Positions 1 to 7,486 of a stretch of 64,000 nucleotides of DNA are shown here, in pieces. Positions within the stretch are counted from its first letter, which is position 1; each line of letters starts with the position of its first letter. The stretch is taken from positions 21,389 through 85,388 of the forward strand of contig CAYFFR010000001.1 in assembly GCA_964342675.1 (NCBI GenBank). The letters are read 5' to 3'. Both the position numbers and the translations under genes were made by a program. The stretch comes from MED-G82 sp964342675 (GTDB lineage Bacteria > Pseudomonadota > Gammaproteobacteria > Magnimaribacterales > D2472). Below the pieces are notes generated by a model that saw only the letters and a program-made list of their open reading frames with translations, searched no databases and had not been told where the DNA came from.

Positions 1-766
1 TGTTGCTATTCCACCATGCAGCATCTGAAAATGCCCTCATATCAAGCTCATGTGTCCACGAAGATCTATGTTGTTGAGCTAAATGATAATAAGTATCGGC
101 GATCTTTTCTGGAAGTAACAAACCATCATGCTCCATTCCTTTTGACTCTCTAAACTTTTGATACATTTCAGGTCCCATCATCTTACCTAGAGTATCAGGG
201 GCATCAACAGCACCATCAATAACGATATGAGTAACGTGAATACCTTGAGAGGAAAACTCGGCATTAAGTGACTGACAAAGCATTCTTCTTGCTCCCATAG
301 CTGCAGCATGAGAATGTTGGTTCATATTTCCTCTCATTGCTGCTGTAGCAGAGGTTACTAATAAAGTTCCTTTACCTCGTTCCACCATCAAGGGACAAAG
401 AACCTTTGCTGCTCTAAACAAACCAAAACTTGCCATTCTCCATCCCCACTCAAATTCTTTATGGCTAGTTTGATCAAGCAACTTCATCCCTGTTTGTGCA
501 CCCAGGTTGTATACAAGGACTTCAATAGGACCAAAATCAGATTCTACAGAATGAATCGTTTCTTCTATGGCGTTATCTTCTATGGCATTCATGATGTAAC
601 CATTGGCTGAGCCGCCTTGGTCTGTAATATTGTTGACTAATCGATCCAATCCTTCCTTATCAGATCTCCTGCATAGTGAAGAATGATATCCCTCTTGTGC
701 AAATTTAGTAGCTACTGTTCCACCAATACCTGCCCCGGCTCCTAGAACTAAACAAACTGGTTTCAT
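1..766 (-). CDS. Short-chain dehydrogenase/reductase-like protein, C-terminus cut by window edge
   Basis: The frame is open from the ATG at 766 down to base 1, so the C-terminus lies outside the window. The N-terminus shows a Rossmann glycine motif (LGAGAGIGG, residues about 8-16) and the usual SDR core, with TSATAAMRG holding the active-site serine region. At the catalytic YxxxK position I read HAAAM, so both the tyrosine and the lysine appear replaced. The order of secondary elements and the IHV...DGAVD segment match SDRs related to fatty-acyl or steroid metabolism. Such proteins may bind NAD(P) without classical reductase chemistry. The SDR fold is secure; the substrate is unknown. Confidence 0.8.
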   Translation of the reverse strand, partial: MKPVCLVLGAGAGIGGTVATKFAQEGYHSSLCRRSDKEGLDRLVNNITDQGGSANGYIMNAIEDNAIEETIHSVESDFGPIEVLVYNLGAQTGMKLLDQTSHKEFEWGWRMASFGLFRAAKVLCPLMVERGKGTLLVTSATAAMRGNMNQHSHAAAMGARRMLCQSLNAEFSSQGIHVTHIVIDGAVDAPDTLGKMMGPEMYQKFRESKGMEHDGLLLPEKIADTYYHLAQQHRSSWTHELDMRAFSDAAWWNSN

Positions 767-781
767 AGTTTTAAATATTCA

Positions 782-913
782 CTATTGGCCTGCTACCCAA
801 AAGAGCGCTGCTATTACAACGACAAAAATAATTATAGTAGCAATAACTGCATCTGATTTTGAATCATCATTAGCTTCAGGTGATTCATAATATTTTTCAT
901 ATTCATCACTCAT
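782..913 (-). CDS. Small single-pass membrane protein (43 aa)
   Basis: A 43-codon frame starts at ATG 913 and overlaps the stop of the upstream oxidoreductase gene by an ATGA tetranucleotide (910-913), a classic translational coupling arrangement. The product has an acidic, tyrosine-rich N-terminus (about 20 residues, MSDEYEKYYESPE) followed by one hydrophobic helix of about 20 residues (VIATIIIFVVVIAALFWVAG). It sits between two dehydrogenase genes on the same strand. I do not recognise a family. The overlap and the clean helix argue that it is real, but no function can be assigned. Confidence 0.6.
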   Translation of the reverse strand: MSDEYEKYYESPEANDDSKSDAVIATIIIFVVVIAALFWVAGQ

Positions 914-1899
914 ACATTTTCTCCGTGTTTAATAATTATTCTACCCTGTTGTTGACCAGATAATATTTTTTGGATTTCATTATCAAGCTTATTTAATGAT
1001 ATTTCCTTAATAAAAGGATTCATATTAATTTTCCAGTCTGATGATAATTTCTTCCATAGATATTCTTTATATTCTATCTTTGCTTCAGCTGAATCAATGC
1101 CTTTGAGAATAATACCCCTTAAAATAAATGGAAAGACTGTGGTATTTAATTTTATTGAATTTACATTTCCACAACAAGTAATAACAGCATGTCTATCTGT
1201 TTTAGAAATAATTCTAGCAAGTATTTCACCACCGACAGTATCAATAGCATGAGAGAATTCAGATTTATCTAACGGTTTAATATCATTTTCAACAAAACTA
1301 TCACGCATAATGATCGATGAAGCACCTAAATCATTAAGAAAATCTGTAGCTAAAGGTTTACCAGTAATGGCAGCCACTGATACACCAAGTTTCGATAAAA
1401 TTCCAATAGATATACAGCCCACTCCTCCGGTTGCACCAGTTACTACAACAGGTTTATCTAAAGAATTATCAAGCGGTAATGAATCAACGCTAGCAGCAGC
1501 AGTTAGGCCAGCTGTACCAAAGGAAATAGCTTCTTTTTTTGATAAATTAGAAGGTAATGCAATCACCCATGATGATGGAACTTGAATATATTCTCCAAAA
1601 CCACCATGTGTATTCATTCCCATATCATAACCAGTGACTATAACCTCATCACCTTCCTTAAAATTATCTGAAGAAGATTTATATATAGTTCCAACTGCAT
1701 CAATGCCAGGTACAAAAGGATATACTTTTGTGACACCTTTATTTCCTGATGCTGATAAAGCATCCTTATAATTCAAAGATGAATAATTAACTTGGATAAT
1801 TACTTTATCAGATTCTAAATCAGGTATAGGTAATTCTGTTATAGACGACTTAAAACCTTCATCATATTCTTCGACGTAATAAGCTTTATAGGTAGACAA
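910..1899 (-). CDS. acuI: Zn-independent medium-chain reductase, YhdH/AcuI family (probable acryloyl-CoA reductase)
   Basis: A 329-residue medium-chain dehydrogenase/reductase of the YhdH/YhfP quinone-oxidoreductase-like family, whose characterised member AcuI reduces acryloyl-CoA to propionyl-CoA with NADPH. The GroES-like domain carries SSLNYKDALSASG (about 40-52) and a PFVPGIDAVG segment. The Rossmann domain carries VTGATGGVGC (about 153-162). No structural zinc cysteines are seen, as expected for this family. In marine bacteria this enzyme detoxifies acrylate from DMSP or 3-hydroxypropionate metabolism; no other DMSP gene is in the window. It lies two bases downstream of the HSD10-like SDR, so the two are probably co-transcribed. 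Family assignment is firm, substrate moderately so. Confidence 0.85.
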   Translation of the reverse strand: MSTYKAYYVEEYDEGFKSSITELPIPDLESDKVIIQVNYSSLNYKDALSASGNKGVTKVYPFVPGIDAVGTIYKSSSDNFKEGDEVIVTGYDMGMNTHGGFGEYIQVPSSWVIALPSNLSKKEAISFGTAGLTAAASVDSLPLDNSLDKPVVVTGATGGVGCISIGILSKLGVSVAAITGKPLATDFLNDLGASSIIMRDSFVENDIKPLDKSEFSHAIDTVGGEILARIISKTDRHAVITCCGNVNSIKLNTTVFPFILRGIILKGIDSAEAKIEYKEYLWKKLSSDWKINMNPFIKEISLNKLDNEIQKILSGQQQGRIIIKHGENV

Positions 1900-1901
1900 T
1901 C

Positions 1902-2672
1902 TTATCTCGGCTTCATTCTCATGGCAGAATCTAATCTTATTGTTTCACCGTTCAGATAAGTATTCTGAACTATGTGAGCAGCTAATTCTCCAAATTCAGA
2001 TGGGTTACCGAATCTATGAGGGAACTGGGTAGATTCTATAAGAGGGTCTCTAATTTTCTCGGGAGCTAGTTTCATTAAAGGAGTATCAAAAATTCCAGGA
2101 GCTATAGTATTAACCCTTATAGCATGTCTAGCTAAATCTCTTGCTGCAGTTAATGTTAATCCAATCACTCCAGCTTTTGATGCACTATATGCTGATTGAC
2201 CAATTTGTCCTTCATAACCAGCTATAGATGCTGTATTTATAATCACGCCTTTTTCACCCTTTACGTCAGGTTCATTCTTATCCATCAATGAAGCTGATAA
2301 CCTCATCACATTGAAAGTACCCACTAAGTTCAAATCAATAATAAATTTAAAATGATCTAGTGGATGAGGTTCATCTTTACCAATGATTCTTCCTCCATAG
2401 CCAGTGCCCGCACAATTTACAACAACATGTAATGAGCCAAAGTTCTTGTCAATTAAGTTCATTGCATCTTTAACAGGGTCTTCTTCAATAATATTGGTGT
2501 TTATAAATTGAACATTTTCAGAACCAAGATCATCAATAATCTTATTTGCATTTTCTTCATTTAAATCCAAAATTACTGCTTTTGCTCCTGCATGTACAAA
2601 ATTCCTAACAGTTGCTTCACCAAGACCAGAAGCTCCCCCAGTGATTGCTGCGACTTTTCCTGAAATATCCAT
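1902..2672 (-). CDS. SDR dehydrogenase, 3-hydroxyacyl-CoA dehydrogenase type 2 (HSD10)-like
   Basis: A 256-residue classical SDR. TGGASGLG (11-18) is the NAD-binding motif, NCAG is at 86-89, and the catalytic Ser149, Tyr162 and Lys166 are intact (SAYSASK). The acidic residue after strand 2 (LDLNEEN) suggests NAD rather than NADP. An insertion around 130-142 (DKNEPDVKGEKG) is characteristic of the HSD10/3-hydroxy-2-methylbutyryl-CoA dehydrogenase branch, which oxidises 3-hydroxyacyl-CoA in isoleucine and fatty-acid degradation and can act on steroids. It is the first gene of a minus-strand unit followed by the AcuI-type reductase. The exact acyl-CoA substrate is an inference. Confidence 0.85.
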   Translation of the reverse strand: MDISGKVAAITGGASGLGEATVRNFVHAGAKAVILDLNEENANKIIDDLGSENVQFINTNIIEEDPVKDAMNLIDKNFGSLHVVVNCAGTGYGGRIIGKDEPHPLDHFKFIIDLNLVGTFNVMRLSASLMDKNEPDVKGEKGVIINTASIAGYEGQIGQSAYSASKAGVIGLTLTAARDLARHAIRVNTIAPGIFDTPLMKLAPEKIRDPLIESTQFPHRFGNPSEFGELAAHIVQNTYLNGETIRLDSAMRMKPR

Positions 2673-2760
2673 ATATATATCCTTTTTAGATCAAATAAAA
2701 CGACATAATTATAAGCTTTTCGAGGACTTATTACAGGTTTATGCGTTATGAATAAGTAAA

Positions 2761-2777
2761 TTGGCACCAGAGTTGCA
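2761..2777 (+). promoter_or_regulatory. Sigma-54 (RpoN) promoter of the torF-glnK-amtB unit
   Basis: TTGGCACCAGAGTTGCA matches the -24/-12 consensus (TGGCAC-N5-TTGCA), with GG at 2763-2764 and GC at 2775-2776, ten bases between them as required. Transcription would begin near 2788, about 20 bases before the porin start. RpoN with NtrC is the standard control of glnK-amtB in proteobacteria, so the position makes biological sense. I did not find a clear NtrC dimer site upstream. Confidence 0.8.
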
Positions 2778-2808
2778 TTAATTATAATAAATAGTTATGG
2801 AGTTAATT

Positions 2809-3402
2809 ATGAAAAATTGTATTTTAACAATAGTTGGTTTGATCTCACTACCTATTTTGTCTGAAGTAAGTGCAAATATTTCATTTACCTCAGATTATAT
2901 TTGGAGAGGAATGACTCAAAGTGATGGTTCTGCTATACAAGGAGGCTTTGATTATAGTTCTGAATCAGGTTTTTATGCAGGTTTTTGGGGATCTAATGTA
3001 GATTTCAATAATGGTAATGGTCAAGAACTTGATTATTACTTAGGTTATGGATTTGATGTAGAGAATATTGGTATTGATATGGGTTATATTACCTATGACT
3101 ATCCTGATTCAAATCCAGATTTAAAATTTGAAGAAATTTACCTTGGTTTCAATATTGGTAATTTAGGTTTAGCTTTTTCATCAGGACAAAATAAAGCTCC
3201 AGATTACACTGAAATTTCATATGTTGTAGGTGATGTATCTATTTCTTATGGTGAGTACGATGACTATGGAGACAACACTACTATAAGTTATGGATTTAGT
3301 TGTGGATCGTTTGATTGTTCTATTGCTGCATATGATTTTACTGATGGTGGGTATGGAGCAGATGAAGACGGTTTTTTATTTAGTGTTTCGGCAAGTCTAT
3401 AG
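2809..3402 (+). CDS. TorF-family putative porin (Gcw_chp family)
   Basis: I choose the ATG at 2809 over the in-frame ATG at 2797 because a GGAG (2799-2802) sits six bases ahead of it and the product then begins with a normal signal peptide (MKNCILTIVGLISLPILSEVSA). The 197-residue protein continues with ISFTSDYIWRGMTQSDGSA, the hallmark start of the TorF/Gcw_chp outer-membrane family, and alternating aromatic-rich strands typical of a small beta-barrel. It is ten bases upstream of glnK. Family members are often found beside P-II/Amt genes and are thought to admit small nitrogenous solutes; that role is not shown by the sequence itself. Confidence 0.85.
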   Translation: MKNCILTIVGLISLPILSEVSANISFTSDYIWRGMTQSDGSAIQGGFDYSSESGFYAGFWGSNVDFNNGNGQELDYYLGYGFDVENIGIDMGYITYDYPDSNPDLKFEEIYLGFNIGNLGLAFSSGQNKAPDYTEISYVVGDVSISYGEYDDYGDNTTISYGFSCGSFDCSIAAYDFTDGGYGADEDGFLFSVSASL

Positions 3403-3411
3403 GAGGTAACA

Positions 3412-3750
3412 ATGAAATTAGTCACTGCAATTATAAAACCTTTTAAATTACAAGAGGTTAGAGAAGAGTTAGTTAAGGCTGGAGTTGAGGGTCTTACCAT
3501 AACAGAGGTTAAAGGTTACGGAAGACAAAAAGGTCATACTGAACTCTATAGAGGAGCTGAATATACCGTTGATACATTACCAAAAATTAAATTAGAAATA
3601 ATTGTTAGTGCTGATAAATCATCACAAGTCATTGATGTAATAACAAAAACAGCTGGTACAGGAAAAATTGGTGATGGAAAAATATTTGTAACAAATGTTG
3701 ATGAAGTCATCAGAATAAGAACTGGCGAGACAGGCAATGATGCTATATAA
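3412..3750 (+). CDS. glnK: Nitrogen regulatory protein P-II
   Basis: A 112-residue P-II protein, the family's usual length. It has the N-terminal KLVTAIIKPFKL, the T-loop (about 37-55) with the uridylylation tyrosine Tyr51 in GAEYTVD, and the C-terminal GKIF and IRTGE segments. P-II trimers sense 2-oxoglutarate, ATP/ADP and glutamine and, as GlnK, plug the AmtB channel. A strong AGGAGGT precedes the ATG. The gene lies between the TorF porin and amtB, which is why GlnK rather than GlnB is the likelier name. Confidence 0.95.
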   Translation: MKLVTAIIKPFKLQEVREELVKAGVEGLTITEVKGYGRQKGHTELYRGAEYTVDTLPKIKLEIIVSADKSSQVIDVITKTAGTGKIGDGKIFVTNVDEVIRIRTGETGNDAI

Positions 3751-3769
3751 ATATTTAAGGAGAAATAAT

Positions 3770-5059
3770 ATGAGGATATTAACTTTATGTGTTGGCCTAT
3801 TTATGGCTCTTACTAGTCAAGGCTTATATGCTGATGAATTGAATTCTGGAGATACTTCTTGGATCTTAACTTCAACAGCCTTAGTTCTATTAATGACTTT
3901 ACCAGGTCTAGCCCTATTCTACGGTGGTCTAGTTAGAACAAAAAATGTTTTATCGGTATTGATGCAATGTTTTGCCATCGCCTGCATAGTTTCCGTTTTG
4001 TGGGTGCTTTATGGATATAGTCTATCTTTTTATGGAGATGGAGATTTCTTCGGTAATGGTGCCGCGTTATTCTTAAGTAGTGTTGTTAGAGATGGATTAT
4101 CGGTTGGATACGCCACATCAATACCTGAGTCATTGTTTGTAATATTCCAAATGACTTTTGCAATAATTACTCCTGCATTAGTGGTTGGAGCATTTGCTGA
4201 AAGGATGAAATTTCCAGCAATGTGCTTATTTAGTGCTTTATGGTTAACCCTTGTATATATTCCTGCATGCCATATGGTTTGGGGTGGAGGATTATTAGCT
4301 GACTGGGGTGTAGTGGATCTTGCTGGTGGATTAGTAGTTCACGCAACATGTGGAGTTGCTGCGCTAGTAGTTGCGATTATTTTAGGCCCTAGAAAAGATT
4401 TTCCTGGACCTTCACTAGTTCCTCACAATAGACCTATGGTAGTAATGGGAGCGGCATTTTTGTGGGTGGGTTGGTTTGGTTTTAATGCTGGAAGTGCTTG
4501 GTCTGCAGGTGCTGATGCTGGTATGGCTATGCTCGTAACTCATATAAGTGCTGCAGTTGGAGCCTTAACTTGGATGACTGTTGAGTGGCTTAAAACTGGA
4601 AAACCTACCGTTGTTGGAATAGCAACAGGAATGGTAGCAGGTCTTGCAACCATAACGCCAGCTTCAGGAACGGTAGGACCACAAGGAGCATTATTAATTG
4701 GCTTTCTGGCTGGATTAGTTTGTTTCTATGCAACACAATTTATAAAAGGAACTTTAAAAATTGATGATTCCCTAGATGTATTCCCTGTTCATGGTGTAGG
4801 CGGAATTATGGGTATACTTTTATTGAGTTTTCTCGGGACTAAAGGAATACTAAGTGTCGGCTCATCAGGAGATTTTAATCCAATAACTCAATTTATAATT
4901 CAGCTGAAAGGAGTTGGTGTAATAGTCTTATGGACTATCGTCTTTACATGGATTGCCATTAAAATAACATCTTTAATTACTTCTCTTAGAGTGAATGATG
5001 AAGATGAAAGCGAAGGATTAGACCTTATAGAGCATAATGAAACTGGGTATAGTAATTAA
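3770..5059 (+). CDS. amtB: Ammonium transporter
   Basis: Amt/MEP/Rh channel of 429 residues. The ATG at 3770 is preferred over an upstream in-frame ATG at 3737 because AAGGAG lies just ahead of it, the earlier start would overlap glnK, and the product then opens with a signal peptide (MRILTLCVGLFMALTSQGLYA), as in other AmtB proteins. Eleven or so membrane helices follow. The twin pore histidines are His191 (VVHATCG) and His341 (PVHGVGG), spaced 150 residues apart exactly as in E. coli AmtB. It conducts ammonium inward and is gated by GlnK. The stop overlaps the convergent acyltransferase by four bases. Confidence 0.95.
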   Translation: MRILTLCVGLFMALTSQGLYADELNSGDTSWILTSTALVLLMTLPGLALFYGGLVRTKNVLSVLMQCFAIACIVSVLWVLYGYSLSFYGDGDFFGNGAALFLSSVVRDGLSVGYATSIPESLFVIFQMTFAIITPALVVGAFAERMKFPAMCLFSALWLTLVYIPACHMVWGGGLLADWGVVDLAGGLVVHATCGVAALVVAIILGPRKDFPGPSLVPHNRPMVVMGAAFLWVGWFGFNAGSAWSAGADAGMAMLVTHISAAVGALTWMTVEWLKTGKPTVVGIATGMVAGLATITPASGTVGPQGALLIGFLAGLVCFYATQFIKGTLKIDDSLDVFPVHGVGGIMGILLLSFLGTKGILSVGSSGDFNPITQFIIQLKGVGVIVLWTIVFTWIAIKITSLITSLRVNDEDESEGLDLIEHNETGYSN

Positions 5060-6192
5060 GATCTTTGTTTAGCTTTACTAAGGACAGGATTAGCGTATTG
5101 TTGAAATAATCTTTGACTTACGCTAATTTTAGTTTTCTTAGTTCTTTCTTTTAAATATTGTATTGCCGCATTAATTTCTAATTCAGAGAACTGATCATCT
5201 ATAGGGTTATCTTCATTTAAAAGTTCGAGTGCAGCAAAATTAGTTGGATGTAGTTTATATAAATCAATAATGGATGAAGTGATCTTATAGGAGGATTTTT
5301 CATAATCATCTTCATTATCAAAGTGTAAAGGCTTTCCTATATTTAATAAGACATTCCCTTTATAGCCCTGTATGCCATTAGCAATACTAATTAAATCTTC
5401 TTTTTCATGTTTTTGATATAAGCCCTGATCATCAATCATCTGCAATTCATATGCCTTCTTAAGGTCGTTGGGATCATACTCATATGAAATAGCAACAGGC
5501 ACTATTTGAATCCTATTTAACAAATTTGATAATGATAGATCTTTTTTTGATGCAAGATGTATCATTTTTAATATTGCTGGGTCTGTAAAGTCTAATCCGT
5601 CTTTTGCCCTACCCTGTTTTTGGGCTATCCAAACTGATTCGGTTTGATCAAAAATACAATGATGAATAAACTCTGATGCAAGCAACAAGTCTTTATAAAT
5701 ATCTTTTTTATTCTTTCCAGATCGTTGAATAATAAAACTCTTATTTAATCTCATTAAGTCTGCTGCCCATTCCTCACTCATAAGGTTATTACCTACAGCC
5801 ATATTGAAGGTGTCGTGATTATTCTTAAATAAACAATAGTTTAGTAACGCTGCATCTAAAGTGATATCTCGATGGTTAGAGATATATAAATATGCTTTAC
5901 TATTATCAACGTTCTCTATTCCGTTGCACATAAAATTGTTCATACTTTTATTGATGGTGTTTGTCACTAATTTTTCAAAAATTAACTGGTAATCATGAAT
6001 GTTCTTTATTTCTTTAAATTTATTCTTTAAAACGCGTTTTACAAAAGAGTCTTTAAAGGGTAAAAAATTTAGATATTTAGGGATTGAAATACTACCAAAA
6101 ACATTTATCAATTGTTTATTATTAATTAGCTTCTCAAGGACTGGAAAAATCTCACCTTCCTGATAAGGCCTAATCGATTTAAATTTGTCCAT
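5056..6192 (-). CDS. Glycerol-3-phosphate/lysophosphatidate acyltransferase-like protein
   Basis: A 378-residue protein with a PlsB/PlsC-type acyltransferase core. Motif I reads SNHRDITLD (105-113), in which the aspartate is one residue further from the histidine than in the usual HX4D; the HRDI-x-LD form is seen in a bacterial branch of the family. Later segments IIQRSGK (about 155-161) and WIAQKQGRAKDG (about 189-200) look like motifs II and III. There is no signal peptide or clear membrane helix. It would transfer acyl groups to a glycerolipid, but the acceptor is unknown. It starts four bases after oadB and looks like the last gene of that operon. Confidence 0.7.
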   Translation of the reverse strand: MDKFKSIRPYQEGEIFPVLEKLINNKQLINVFGSISIPKYLNFLPFKDSFVKRVLKNKFKEIKNIHDYQLIFEKLVTNTINKSMNNFMCNGIENVDNSKAYLYISNHRDITLDAALLNYCLFKNNHDTFNMAVGNNLMSEEWAADLMRLNKSFIIQRSGKNKKDIYKDLLLASEFIHHCIFDQTESVWIAQKQGRAKDGLDFTDPAILKMIHLASKKDLSLSNLLNRIQIVPVAISYEYDPNDLKKAYELQMIDDQGLYQKHEKEDLISIANGIQGYKGNVLLNIGKPLHFDNEDDYEKSSYKITSSIIDLYKLHPTNFAALELLNEDNPIDDQFSELEINAAIQYLKERTKKTKISVSQRLFQQYANPVLSKAKQRS

Positions 6193-6196
6193 GGAT

Positions 6197-7486
6197 CTAG
6201 GCTAAATATTGAATCATAATGCCTGCAGCAACTGCAGAGCCAATTACGCCAGCTACATTTGGTCCCATTGCATGCATAAGTAAAAAATTCTGAGAATTAT
6301 ATTCTAAGCCTACTTTATTAACCACTCTAGCCGCCATGGGTACTGCTGATACACCAGCAGCACCGATTAGTGGGTTAACTTTATTTTTACTAAACAAGTT
6401 CATTATTTTGGCCATTAGGACTCCAGCTGCAGTACCAATTCCAAAAGCAACTACTCCTAGTAATAAAATACCCAATGTTTCAGGAGTTAAGAATTTATCA
6501 GCTGCTAAGCGTGACCCAACACTTAAGCCTAGAATAATTGTGACAATATTTATGAGAGAGTTCTGTGCAACCTCACTTAGTCGTTCAACAACCAATGATT
6601 CTCGTAATAAGTTACCAAAACAGAACATCCCTAATAGTGGTGCTGCAGAAGGCAATAATAAAGCAACTAATAATAATAATATTAAAGGGAAAAGAATTTT
6701 TTCTCTTTGGCTTACTTCTCTTAGTTGAACCATTTGAATAATTCTTTCCTTTTTAGTCGTCATCAACCGCATGATTGGAGGTTGTATTAACGGAACAAGA
6801 GCCATGTAAGAATATGCTGCTACAGCAATAGCGCCTAACAACTCCGGTGCTAAAATAGATGCAACATAAATTGCTGTCGGTCCATCTGCACCACCAATGA
6901 TTCCGGTAGCGGCTGCTTGAGACAGAGTAAAACTAAATGTATCAAAATTATTAAGCAGTAAGGCGCCTATTACAGTTGCAAAAATACCAAATTGAGCAGC
7001 AGCTCCTAGAATAAGTGTTTTAGGGTTGCCTAACAATGGCCCAAAATCTGTCATAGCGCCTACCCCCATAAAGATAAGTAAAGGGGCAACACCCGAGGCA
7101 ATTGCAACGTTATAAAATTTATATAATATTCCTGATTTATACCCAGCTTCATTAGCTGCAAGCTCTAAAGCCATTAGTTCGATTTCAGTTAAATTATTAG
7201 GCCACCTTTCTAAGCCAACATCAACAATACTTAATTTTAGTGTTTGAATTAATTCCTCATTACCGCTAATCAACAATTTCTCAAATCCACTTAATGCTAA
7301 TCCTATGTCTGGAATGTTTGTCAAAATTGCGCCAAAACCTATTGGTAATAATAATAAGGGTTCAAATTTTTTATTTATTGCTAGATATAGCAACAGTAGA
7401 CCAACAAAGATCATGATAATTTGGCCATTAGTGATATTAAAAAAACCAAATGAATTAACTAGATCAGAAATATTAAAGTTATCCAT
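6197..7486 (-). CDS. oadB: Na+-pumping oxaloacetate decarboxylase, beta subunit
   Basis: A 429-residue polytopic membrane protein of the OadB/GcdB/MmdB family, which decarboxylates carboxybiotin and exports Na+. The key pore motif GIIGGADGPTAIY (about 195-207) with its conserved aspartate is present, as are the C-terminal GAAGVSAVPMAARVVNKVG and ANVAGVIGSAVAAG-type segments (read here as GPNVAGVIGSAVAAG). Length is typical. The start codon overlaps the oadA stop by one base (TAATG), so translation is coupled. With oadG and oadA it forms the full Na+ pump; a methylmalonyl-CoA or glutaconyl-CoA decarboxylase is less likely given the alpha subunit. Confidence 0.92.
   Translation of the reverse strand: MDNFNISDLVNSFGFFNITNGQIIMIFVGLLLLYLAINKKFEPLLLLPIGFGAILTNIPDIGLALSGFEKLLISGNEELIQTLKLSIVDVGLERWPNNLTEIELMALELAANEAGYKSGILYKFYNVAIASGVAPLLIFMGVGAMTDFGPLLGNPKTLILGAAAQFGIFATVIGALLLNNFDTFSFTLSQAAATGIIGGADGPTAIYVASILAPELLGAIAVAAYSYMALVPLIQPPIMRLMTTKKERIIQMVQLREVSQREKILFPLILLLLVALLLPSAAPLLGMFCFGNLLRESLVVERLSEVAQNSLINIVTIILGLSVGSRLAADKFLTPETLGILLLGVVAFGIGTAAGVLMAKIMNLFSKNKVNPLIGAAGVSAVPMAARVVNKVGLEYNSQNFLLMHAMGPNVAGVIGSAVAAGIMIQYLA

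Noticed and set aside
1310..1585. Open frame antisense to the AcuI-type reductase
   Set aside because: Lies wholly inside a well-supported gene, has no recognisable domain, and is best read as a shadow frame.
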